Shown here: positions 1 to 5,490 of the stretch, piece after piece | Layout of the letters: each line of letters starts with the position of its first letter | Position numbering within the stretch: position 1 is the first letter of the stretch | Origin: Betaproteobacteria bacterium RIFCSPLOWO2_02_FULL_68_150 | Lineage (GTDB): Bacteria > Pseudomonadota > Gammaproteobacteria > Burkholderiales > SG8-39 | Direction: 5' to 3' | Assembly: GCA_001771975.1 (NCBI GenBank) | Contig: MERE01000083.1 | Coordinates: forward strand, 1-6,055 | Length of the DNA stretch: 6,055 nt | The notes under the pieces: generated by a model | Told to the model about the DNA's origin: nothing | Databases searched by the model: none | The model's input: only the letters and a program-made list of their open reading frames with translations | Made by a program: the position numbers and the translations under genes

Positions 1-273
1 CAGCACCATGCGCTCGACGACCGACGGCCAGCGCTCGGCATCGTGCATCGCAGGGTTGGGAAGGTTGTGGCACTGCACGCAGTAGCGCTGCACCAGCCGC
101 GCGCCCTTGGAGCGGGGCTGCGGCAATTGCGCGGCCTCGAAGGTCGGCGGCAGGATGCGTTCCAGCATCGGGCCGTGCTTGCTTTGCGCCCAGCGGGCCC
201 TGGCGCGATCGGCCTCATCGGCGTGCGCCGCCAAGGACGCTAAGGCCAGCACGGCGGTGATAATGCGCCGCAT
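1..273 (-). CDS. c-type cytochrome, secreted; 3' end beyond the left edge (partial)
   Basis: The reverse strand from the ATG at 273-271 stays open for 91 codons to the window edge. The product begins with a typical Sec signal peptide: MRRII, then a hydrophobic stretch TAVLALASLAAHA, with likely cleavage after A18 (AHA before DEAD). Residues 65-69 are CVQCH (bases 81-67), the CxxCH site for covalent haem c attachment, followed by NLPNPAMHD. The protein is therefore a periplasmic electron carrier or haem domain of small monohaem cytochrome c type; the axial methionine may lie in the missing part. It starts immediately after the stop codon of the upstream methyltransferase (TAG then ATG, no spacing). 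No clear Shine-Dalgarno is visible, so it is probably translated by coupling. Redox partner and pathway cannot be told from this fragment. The cytochrome call is firm; the subfamily is not. Confidence 0.85.
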   Translation of the reverse strand, partial: MRRIITAVLALASLAAHADEADRARARWAQSKHGPMLERILPPTFEAAQLPQPRSKGARLVQRYCVQCHNLPNPAMHDAERWPSVVERMVL

Positions 274-1416
274 CTACAAGGTGTGGCTGCGATCGCCCTG
301 CGTAAAGCCCAGCAGCGGTTGCTCGATGCCGCGCCCCACGGCGAGCACCTTGAACAACTCGCCCATCTCGGCGGGCGAGAGCAGCGTCTGCGCCGAAGCG
401 GCGAGCGGCGCGTATTGCGCGGCGTTTCCGGAATCCTCGGCGCCGAGCAGGTCGGTGATGCCGCAATTCACCAGGAATTGCGCCTGGTTGGCGTAACCCA
501 GAAGGTCCAGCCCGGACTGCGCCGCGGCTTGCGCGAGTGCGCTGAAGTCGACGTGCGCGGTAATGTCCTGCAGGCCCGGAAAGAAAAAGGGGTCGGCGTG
601 CGCGCGGTGGCGGTAATGGCACATCAGCGTGCCCATCGATCGCTGGGGATGGTAGTACTCGCGCTGCGGAAAGCCGTAATCGATCACCAGTATCGCGCCG
701 CGCTCCAGCGCTGCGGCGAGCGAACGCAGCCAGCCCGGTGCGGCGAGCGCGAGTTCGCTTTCGTAGCGGCCCGAGGGCGGCAAGTCGATCGCGATGTCCT
801 GCGCCGCGGCGAGCACCTCGGCCGCCGGCGGACGCTCGCACCAGGCGAGCCGTCCGTCCTTGGCGCACACGCCGCGCTCGCTGATGCCCGAGCGCGTCCA
901 GGCGATCGCATGCACCGGCATCGCATCGGCCACCTCGTTCGCCAGCATGATGCCGCGAAAACCCGCGGGCATTCGCACGAGCCACTGTGCGCGCGCACCA
1001 AGGCGCGCGCGCTGGCGCTCGCGCAGCACGCCACTCGTTTCCAGGATCAGGTAGGGATGCGGCGCGGCGCCGAGCGCGGCCAGCTCGTCGCACAGGTGCG
1101 CCGCGAGCGCGCCGCTGCCGGCGCCGAATTCGAGTAGCGCGTCCCCGGGCCGCAGCAGTGCCGCGAGCTGGCGCGCCAGGGTGCGGGCGAACAGCGGCGA
1201 GAGCTCGGGCGCGGTGACGAAATCGCCGCCGGCGCCGAGCGGGTTGCCCGCGGCGGCGTAGTAGCCGTACTGCGGTTCGTAGAGCGCGAGCTCCATATAG
1301 CGCGCGAACGAAATCCAGTTTTCCTGCGCTCGCAATTCGGCCTCGATGCGCGCGACCAGCGCAGCGCTGGCCGCTTGCGCGGCGGCATCCGGGCGGGGAA
1401 GTTCCGTGGGGCGCAT
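274..1416 (-). CDS. MidA/NDUFAF7-like class I SAM-dependent methyltransferase (DUF185 family)
   Basis: The 380-residue protein matches the MidA/NDUFAF7 family (Pfam Methyltransf_28) along its length. Visible landmarks are GDFVTAPELS at 64-73 (family signature), the SAM-binding glycine motif EFGAGSG at 96-102, ANEVADAMPVH at 159-169 (family form ANEvlDAlPvh), IDYG at 245-248, the block around DITAHVDFS at 284-292, and LGYANQAQFLVNCG at 306-319. The mitochondrial relative NDUFAF7 symmetrically dimethylates an arginine of a complex I subunit; the substrate of bacterial members is not established, so only protein-arginine-type methyltransferase activity is inferred. No signal peptide is seen, so it is cytoplasmic. 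The ATG at 1416 is used because it gives the usual family length and sits 44 bp from the divergent pteridine reductase start. It lacks an obvious Shine-Dalgarno. Its TAG stop (276-274) abuts the cytochrome ATG, which indicates co-translation. Confidence 0.92.
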   Translation of the reverse strand: MRPTELPRPDAAAQAASAALVARIEAELRAQENWISFARYMELALYEPQYGYYAAAGNPLGAGGDFVTAPELSPLFARTLARQLAALLRPGDALLEFGAGSGALAAHLCDELAALGAAPHPYLILETSGVLRERQRARLGARAQWLVRMPAGFRGIMLANEVADAMPVHAIAWTRSGISERGVCAKDGRLAWCERPPAAEVLAAAQDIAIDLPPSGRYESELALAAPGWLRSLAAALERGAILVIDYGFPQREYYHPQRSMGTLMCHYRHRAHADPFFFPGLQDITAHVDFSALAQAAAQSGLDLLGYANQAQFLVNCGITDLLGAEDSGNAAQYAPLAASAQTLLSPAEMGELFKVLAVGRGIEQPLLGFTQGDRSHTL

Positions 1417-1444
1417 GGGCAGGGGATCGGCGGTGAATTTACCC

Positions 1445-1450
1445 TAGAAT
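1445..1450 (+). promoter_or_regulatory. candidate -10 element in the divergent gap
   Basis: The 44-bp divergent gap contains TAGAAT, five of six matches to TATAAT, ending 10 bases before the pteridine reductase ATG. Transcription would start about 3-5 bases before the ATG, so the mRNA would be leaderless or nearly so, which fits the absence of a Shine-Dalgarno there. No convincing -35 hexamer is found 16-18 bases upstream (GGGGAT lies at 1422-1427), so the assignment is tentative. The same gap must also hold any promoter for the leftward methyltransferase-cytochrome unit, unless that promoter lies inside the pteridine reductase gene; none is obvious. Confidence 0.35.
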
Positions 1451-1460
1451 CGCAGCCAGC

Positions 1461-2207
1461 ATGGACGACACGCTGCAGGGAAAAGTGGCGCTCGTGACCG
1501 GCGCGGCGCGGCGCCTCGGCGCTGCCATCGCGCGCCGCCTGCATGCGGCGGGCGCCAATGTCGTGATTCACTATCGCGGCGCGGAGAGCGATGCCGCGCA
1601 GCTCGAAGCGCAGTTGAATGGCCTGCGCAAGGGCAGCGCGTTGCGTCTGAAGGCGGACCTGCTCGCGCCAATTGCGCCGCAGGCGCTGATCGGCGCTGCG
1701 CTCGAGCGCTGGAAGCGGCTCGATCTGCTGGTCAACTGTGCCTCGACTTTCTACGCCACCGCGGTGGGCGAGATCGAGGCCGCACAATGGGAGGAGCTGA
1801 TCGGCTCGAACCTGCGCGCGCCGCTGTTTCTCGCCCAAACTGCGGCGCCGCACCTGGCCGCGGCGCGCGGCTCGATCGTGAACATTGCGGACATCCATGC
1901 CGAGCGGCCGCTGAAGGGCTATCTCGTCTACAGCGTGGCGAAGGCAGGGCTCGCAGCACTCACCCGCTCGCTCGCGCTGGAACTGGCGCCCGGGGTGCGG
2001 GTGAATGCGGTCGCGCCTGGGGCCATCGCCTGGCCCGAGGACGGACAGTTCGGTCTGGCGGAGCGCGAGCGGATCGTCGCCACGACGCCGCTGCAGCGCA
2101 TCGGCGACCCGGCGGATATCGCGCAGGCGGTGCACTACCTTGCGACGGCGCCGTTCGTCACCGGCCACCTGCTGGCGGTCGACGGCGGGCGCTCGCTCTT
2201 CCTGTGA
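1461..2207 (+). CDS. pteridine reductase, SDR family (PTR1/FolM-like)
   Basis: This 248-residue short-chain dehydrogenase/reductase is of pteridine reductase type. It would use NADPH to reduce dihydrofolate/dihydropterin-type substrates in the cytoplasm. The Rossmann motif at 13-20 is TGAARRLG, with arginine in the TGxxxRxG form usual for PTR1/FolM rather than the common TGxxxGxG. VNCAS at 91-95 replaces the general NNAG. The active site shows D144, Y157 and K161 (YSVAK). Asp takes the place of the standard SDR serine, and the D-to-Y spacing of 13 matches the Asp-Tyr-Lys arrangement of Leishmania PTR1. APGAI at 185-189 and VDGGRSL at 240-246 close the fold. The ATG at 1461 is the first start and gives the normal family length, but there is no good Shine-Dalgarno. 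Its TGA shares one base with the ttcA ATG. Choosing between dihydromonapterin and dihydrofolate as main substrate needs biochemistry. Confidence 0.93.
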   Translation: MDDTLQGKVALVTGAARRLGAAIARRLHAAGANVVIHYRGAESDAAQLEAQLNGLRKGSALRLKADLLAPIAPQALIGAALERWKRLDLLVNCASTFYATAVGEIEAAQWEELIGSNLRAPLFLAQTAAPHLAAARGSIVNIADIHAERPLKGYLVYSVAKAGLAALTRSLALELAPGVRVNAVAPGAIAWPEDGQFGLAERERIVATTPLQRIGDPADIAQAVHYLATAPFVTGHLLAVDGGRSLFL

Positions 2208-3049
2208 TGCCCGGGCCGCGCAAGCTCGACTACGAGGGCAACAAGCTGGCCAAGCGCCTGCGGCGGCAGGTCGGCCAGGCGATCGGCGACTTCCGGCTGA
2301 TCGAGGAAGGCGACCGCGTCATGGTCTGCCTGTCCGGCGGCAAAGACAGCTATGGTTTGCTCGATATCCTGCTCGCGCTGCGCGAGAAGGCACCGGTCGG
2401 TTTCGAAATAGTCGCGGTCAACCTCGATCAGAAGCAGCCGGGGTTCCCGGCACACGTGCTGCCCGCGTATCTGGCCGGGCGTGGCGTGCCGTTCCGCGTC
2501 GTCGAGCAGGACACGTACTCCGTGGTGAAGCGCGTGCTGCCCGAGGGCAAGACCTATTGTTCGCTCTGCTCGCGCTTGCGCCGCGGCGCGCTGTATCGCG
2601 TCGCCGGCGAGCTGGGAGCGACCAGGATCGCGCTCGGCCACCATCGCGACGACATATTGGCGACGTTCTTTCTCAACCTGTTCTTCGGCGGCAAGCTGAA
2701 GGCGATGCCGGCCAAGCTCGTTTCCGACGATGGCCGCCATGTCGTCATCCGGCCGCTCGCCTACGCCACCGAGAATGACCTCGCCGCCTATGCCGAGCTG
2801 AAGGGCTTCCCGATCATTCCCTGCAACCTCTGCGGCTCGCAGGACAACCTGCAGCGCCAGGTGGTGCGCGACATGCTGCGCGAGTGGGAACGGCGCCATC
2901 CGGGACGGATCGAGTCGATCGCGCGCGCGCTGAGCGACGTGAGCCCTTCGCACCTGCTCGATCGCAGCTTGTTCGATTTTGCCGGCCTGCGGGCCACCGG
3001 TGTCGCGATCGCCGAGGAACTTCGCGAACCTTTGTTTGCCGAAGACTAG
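2207..3049 (+). CDS. ttcA: tRNA 2-thiocytidine(32) synthetase TtcA
   Basis: The 280-residue protein closely follows E. coli TtcA, an iron-sulfur enzyme that activates C32 of certain tRNAs with ATP and replaces its oxygen with sulfur. The PP-loop ATP-binding motif SGGKDS is at 43-48, followed by VNLDQKQPGFP at 71-81. The first cysteine pair is C118/C121 in YCSLCSRLRRG, and the second is C206/C209 in IIPCNLCGSQ; cysteines from these pairs hold the 4Fe-4S cluster in the family. GHHRDD at 144-149 and PSHLLD at 247-252 are further family blocks. The ATG at 2207 is chosen because GNKLAKRLRRQVG immediately after it matches the family N-terminus, and because it overlaps the preceding stop by one base (TGATG). 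Relative to the E. coli protein (311 residues) it lacks most of the variable C-terminal tail, which is ordinary variation. The reading frame stays open upstream of 2207, but there it only shadows the reductase gene. Confidence 0.97.
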   Translation: MPGPRKLDYEGNKLAKRLRRQVGQAIGDFRLIEEGDRVMVCLSGGKDSYGLLDILLALREKAPVGFEIVAVNLDQKQPGFPAHVLPAYLAGRGVPFRVVEQDTYSVVKRVLPEGKTYCSLCSRLRRGALYRVAGELGATRIALGHHRDDILATFFLNLFFGGKLKAMPAKLVSDDGRHVVIRPLAYATENDLAAYAELKGFPIIPCNLCGSQDNLQRQVVRDMLREWERRHPGRIESIARALSDVSPSHLLDRSLFDFAGLRATGVAIAEELREPLFAED

Positions 3050-3796
3050 GTGCGCATTCGACGCTGGAGGCGGCTGGCGGGCTATGTGCTCGCTGCGGTA
3101 CTGACGATGCTGGTATTCGTCAACGGCAGCCGCGTCGGCGCGCAGGATTGGCGCAGCGCGAACCGCGAGCCGGTAGGGCTCGCGCCCGATCCGGCGCTGC
3201 ACCCGGAGCCGATCGTCCAGGTGTATGGCGCGCGCACCTGGGGCTGGCGCGGCCATTTCGGCATCCACACCTGGATCGCGGTGAAGCCGGCGGCGGCCGG
3301 CGCATACACCGTGTACGAGGTGATCGGCTGGAAGTTGCGCTGGGCCGACAGCGCGCTGTCTGTCACGCAGCGGGCGCCGGATGCGCGGTGGTATGGCAAT
3401 GCGCCCGAATTGCTGGCGGAACGACGTGGCGACGGTGCCGCCGAATTGATTTCCCGCGTCGAGAAGGCGGTGAGCCAGTACCCGTACGCGCGGCAGTATT
3501 CGGCCTGGCCGGGCCCCAACTCGAACACGTTTACCGCCTGGGTGACGCGCGCCGTGCCCGAGTTGCGGGTGGATTTTCCGCCCACTGCGATCGGCAAGGA
3601 CTTTCTCGCCGATCGACTCGTGGATTCGGCGCCCAGCGGCAGCGGATTTCAACTGTCGCTCGGCGGCCTTCTGGCGCTCACCGCAAGCCGCGTCGAGGGC
3701 GTCGAACTCAGCGTGCTCGGGCTGACCTTCGGCTTCAATCCGTTCGACCCCGCGCTGAAGCTGCCTCTGGTAGGTCGCATCGGGCCGGCTCGATAG
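3050..3796 (+). CDS. DUF3750 family protein, N-terminally membrane-anchored
   Basis: This 248-residue protein of unknown function resembles the DUF3750 family. After a basic start (RIRRWRR) there is one hydrophobic segment at about 10-25 (GYVLAAVLTMLVFVNG), so it is probably exported and either anchored in the inner membrane or processed as a signal peptide. Family-like blocks are IVQVYGARTWGWRGHFGIHTW at 55-75, YEVIGW at 89-94, and WPGPNSNTF at 153-161, the most distinctive. The protein has no cysteine. The GTG at 3050 directly follows the ttcA TAG with no gap and is the only start that keeps the full hydrophobic segment; the next in-frame starts lie inside it. No real Shine-Dalgarno is visible, so coupling to ttcA translation is likely. 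The conserved His and the Asn/Ser in the PGPNSNTF block might be functional, but no activity can be assigned from sequence. Confidence 0.82.
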   Translation: MRIRRWRRLAGYVLAAVLTMLVFVNGSRVGAQDWRSANREPVGLAPDPALHPEPIVQVYGARTWGWRGHFGIHTWIAVKPAAAGAYTVYEVIGWKLRWADSALSVTQRAPDARWYGNAPELLAERRGDGAAELISRVEKAVSQYPYARQYSAWPGPNSNTFTAWVTRAVPELRVDFPPTAIGKDFLADRLVDSAPSGSGFQLSLGGLLALTASRVEGVELSVLGLTFGFNPFDPALKLPLVGRIGPAR

Positions 3797-3805
3797 CCAA
3801 GCAGA

Positions 3806-3842
3806 ACCCAGACCCCACCCTTGGGTCAAGGGTAGAGGGTCT
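3806..3842 (+). terminator. symmetric hairpin after the folate/tRNA operon, possible terminator
   Basis: Nine bases after the DUF3750 stop lies a strong dyad. AGACCC (3810-3815) pairs with GGGTCT (3837-3842), and ACCCTT (3817-3822) pairs with AAGGGT (3828-3833) around the loop GGGTC. The sequence is built from three ACCC units (3806, 3812, 3817) mirrored by three GGGT units (3823, 3830, 3837), so alternative stems such as GACCC/GGGTC (3811-3815 with 3823-3827) can also form. Its position at the end of the operon suits a terminator or an RNA-stabilising 3' structure. However, it is followed by CGTTTCG instead of a run of T, so it is not a textbook Rho-independent terminator. Confidence 0.4.
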
Positions 3843-3843
3843 C

Positions 3844-3853
3844 GTTTCGAAAC
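3844..3853. promoter_or_regulatory. 10-bp perfect palindrome
   Basis: GTTTCGAAAC is a perfect palindrome between the upstream hairpin and the promoter of the fused HTH-aminotransferase gene. It lies about 19 bases upstream of the -35 hexamer, where an activator or repressor could bind. No known regulator site is recognised; the call rests on symmetry and position only. Confidence 0.25.
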
Positions 3854-3871
3854 CTAGATCAAAAACCCGGA

Positions 3872-3900
3872 TTGTCAAAATAGTATTGACATACTAGACT
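3872..3900 (+). promoter_or_regulatory. sigma70-like promoter of the HTH-aminotransferase gene
   Basis: TTGTCA (3872-3877) and TAGACT (3895-3900) are separated by 17 bases and match the consensus hexamers at 5 and 4 of 6 positions, in the most AT-rich stretch of the window. Transcription would be expected to begin at about 3906-3908. This is on or next to the ATG at 3908, so the transcript may be leaderless. No Shine-Dalgarno precedes 3908 (only TTGCAGGC), in agreement with that idea. Confidence 0.55.
3873..3896. promoter_or_regulatory. two overlapping dyads in the promoter spacer, candidate operator
   Basis: Two perfect inverted repeats overlap within the promoter. TGTCAA (3873-3878) with TTGACA (3886-3891) has a 7-base spacer, and TAGTAT (3881-3886) with ATACTA (3891-3896) has a 4-base spacer. 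They span the -35 to -10 region, where a bound dimer would block RNA polymerase. The gene just downstream encodes an N-terminal Cro/YdaS-like helix-turn-helix, so autorepression is a natural inference. No experiment or known consensus supports a particular binder. Confidence 0.4.
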
Positions 3901-3907
3901 TGCAGGC

Positions 3908-5410
3908 ATGATGGACTGTGCCCAGCGGCTGGTCGACATTTTTGGCAGCCAAGCCGAGGTCGCGCGTGCCTTCCAGCTCGACCGTGCGGTAGTCAACAAC
4001 TGGGTCAAGTCGGGTTACGTCCCCGCGCGCTGGGCGGCCGAAGTGGAGCGTGTCACCGGCGGGCACGTCACCGCCGCCGATGTGCTCTGCGACGCGAACG
4101 CGAGGAAACCGGTCAAAGTGAAATCGAGGTCCGTGGACGCTTTCCCCGGGCCGGCCTTCGGGAGTGATGCCATGAACAAATTTGCGCCCGCAAAGCGCAT
4201 CCAGTCTTTCCATCCGCCGCAACGCACGCTCATGGGCCCCGGCCCTACCGAGATCCACCCGCGCGTGCTCACCACCATGAGTCAGCCCGCCATCGGCTAC
4301 CTCGACCCGGTATTCGTCGAGATGATGGAGGAGCTGAAGTCGCTCCTGCGCTACGCCTACCAGACGAAGAATCCGCTGACCTTTCCGATTTCCGGTCCCG
4401 GCTCGGTCGGCATGGAGTACTGCTTCGTCAACATGGTGGCGCCCGGGGACAAGGTGATCGTGTGCCAGAACGGCGTTTTCGGAGGACGCATGCTGGAGAA
4501 CGTGGTGCGCTGCGGCGGCGTGCCGGTGCTGGTCGAGGACAAGTGGGGCGAGCCGGTCGACCCGCAGAAGCTCGAAGACGCGCTGAAGAAACACCGGGAC
4601 GCGAAAATTGTCGCCTTCGTGCATGCCGAAACTTCGACCGGCTGCCAGTCCGACGCCAAGCTCCTCACGCAGCTCGCGCACCAGCACGGCGCGCTGGCGA
4701 TCGTCGACGCGGTGACTTCGCTCGGCGGCACGCCGGTCAAGGTCGACGAGTGGGAGATCGACGCGATCTATTCGGCGAGCCAGAAGTGCCTGTCGTGCAC
4801 GCCGGGGCTGTCGCCGGTGTCGTTCTCCGAACGCGTGGTCGAGCGAGTGCAGCAGCGCAAGGACAAGATCCACAGCTGGTTCATGGACATGAACCTGTTG
4901 CTCGGTTACTGGGGCGCGACCACGCGCACCTACCATCACACCGCGCCGACCAATGCGCTGTTCGCGCTGCACGAGGCACTGCTGCTCATCCGCGAGGAGG
5001 GACTGGAGAATTCCTGGGCGCGCCATCAGCGTCACCACGTCGCGCTCAAGGCGGGCCTCGAGGCGATGGGAATGAAATTCCTGGTTGCCGAGAAAGACCA
5101 GTTGCCGCAGATGAACGCGGTGCTCTGTCCCGAGGGCGTTGCCGAAGCCGAGGTGCGCAAGACGCTGCTTGGCGAGTTCGGGCTGGAGATCGGCGCCGGA
5201 CTGGGGCCGCTCGCCGGGAAGATCTGGCGCTTCGGGCTGATGGGCTACTCCTGCCGCCCCGACAACGTCATGTTGTGCCTGTCGGCGCTCGGCTCGGTGC
5301 TCGCCGACATGGGCTTGCCGGTACACGTCGGCGACGCCGAGGCCGCGGCGCACGGCGCCTACGCTCAGATGCACGCGCGCGACGCGCAGAGGAAAAAGCG
5401 GGCCGCCTGA
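3908..5410 (+). CDS. fusion of a Cro/YdaS-like HTH domain and a class V (alanine/serine-glyoxylate type) aminotransferase
   Basis: Residues 5-60 form a small helix-turn-helix of Cro/YdaS type: LVDIFGSQAEVARAF, then the recognition-helix region DRAVVNNWVKSG, then YVPARWAAEVERVTGG and VTAADVL. A roughly 28-residue polar linker follows. From M89 on there is a complete PLP-dependent class V aminotransferase of 412 residues, close in layout to human alanine-glyoxylate aminotransferase: LMGPGPTEIHP (108-118), NPLTFPISGPGS (155-166), ETSTG (241-245), VDAVTSLGG (266-274) with D267 for the PLP pyridine nitrogen, SASQK (289-293) with Schiff-base K293, YHHT (342-345), GLENSW (365-370), and R441 in KIWRFGLMG for the substrate carboxylate. 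All expected catalytic residues are present, so amino transfer to glyoxylate or a related keto acid is likely. The C-terminus ends in an Ala/Arg/Lys-rich tail. The ATG at 3908 starts the fusion; the enzyme alone could start at 4172, which has a good Shine-Dalgarno. Enzyme domain certain, substrate uncertain, fusion in vivo unproven. Confidence 0.9.
   Translation: MMDCAQRLVDIFGSQAEVARAFQLDRAVVNNWVKSGYVPARWAAEVERVTGGHVTAADVLCDANARKPVKVKSRSVDAFPGPAFGSDAMNKFAPAKRIQSFHPPQRTLMGPGPTEIHPRVLTTMSQPAIGYLDPVFVEMMEELKSLLRYAYQTKNPLTFPISGPGSVGMEYCFVNMVAPGDKVIVCQNGVFGGRMLENVVRCGGVPVLVEDKWGEPVDPQKLEDALKKHRDAKIVAFVHAETSTGCQSDAKLLTQLAHQHGALAIVDAVTSLGGTPVKVDEWEIDAIYSASQKCLSCTPGLSPVSFSERVVERVQQRKDKIHSWFMDMNLLLGYWGATTRTYHHTAPTNALFALHEALLLIREEGLENSWARHQRHHVALKAGLEAMGMKFLVAEKDQLPQMNAVLCPEGVAEAEVRKTLLGEFGLEIGAGLGPLAGKIWRFGLMGYSCRPDNVMLCLSALGSVLADMGLPVHVGDAEAAAHGAYAQMHARDAQRKKRAA
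4160..4174 (+). promoter_or_regulatory. internal ribosome binding site and ATG at the domain junction
   Basis: GGGAG (4160-4164) stands 7 bases before the ATG at 4172-4174, which encodes M89 of the fused frame and begins MNKFAPAKR, exactly where the aminotransferase domain starts. It is a better Shine-Dalgarno than any seen at the other starts in this window. Initiation here would make a 412-residue enzyme without the HTH. It may be the main start, with the upstream HTH a separate function of the same mRNA, or a second start giving two products. Confidence 0.55.
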
Positions 5411-5430
5411 GGCCGTAGGACGTTGCACGC

Positions 5431-5490
5431 TTGGATACGTTGACCCACGCGTTGTCGGGCGCATTGCTCGCCCGCCTCACGGCGGCGCGC
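5431..5490 (+). pseudogene. 5' remnant of a YdjM-like (PF04307) membrane-bound metal-dependent hydrolase gene
   Basis: From the TTG at 5431, preceded by AGGA at 5417-5420, twenty codons read MDTLTHALSGALLAR followed by LTAAR (TTG read as Met). This is the characteristic start of YdjM-type membrane-bound hydrolases, in which the DTLTHALSG block carries an early conserved His. The frame remains open to 5862, but after about 5490 it no longer resembles the family: the expected further membrane helices and the PDxD-type metal motif are missing, and the sequence turns Arg/Ser-rich. A frameshift read-through ends at a TAA at 5556 and does not restore the family either. The best reading is a gene broken by a deletion or recombination that left only its first codons, 20 bases after the aminotransferase stop. 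A chance match is unlikely given the exact motif but cannot be excluded. Confidence 0.5.

Noticed and set aside
1787..2206. Upstream extension of the ttcA open frame within the pteridine reductase gene
   Set aside because: The extension is a shadow of the reductase in another frame; TtcA homology begins right after the ATG at 2207.
2135..3829. Long minus-strand open frame (564 codons) antisense to ttcA and the DUF3750 gene
   Set aside because: It is Arg/Ala-rich, has no recognisable domains and opposes two clear genes; long antisense frames are usual in GC-rich DNA.
3886..3891. Perfect TTGACA as the -35 box of the aminotransferase promoter
   Set aside because: A -10 at 16-18 bases would fall at 3908-3915 (ATGATGGA), which is not a -10; TTGTCA with TAGACT at 17 bases fits better. 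The TTGACA is more likely half of a dyad.
5401..5414. GGCC repeats around the aminotransferase stop as a terminator stem
   Set aside because: Only a 4-bp stem and no T-run follow; too weak.
3875..5464. Long minus-strand open frame (529 codons) antisense to the HTH-aminotransferase gene
   Set aside because: The plus strand has a full aminotransferase with its catalytic residues; the antisense product is His/Arg-rich with no domain.
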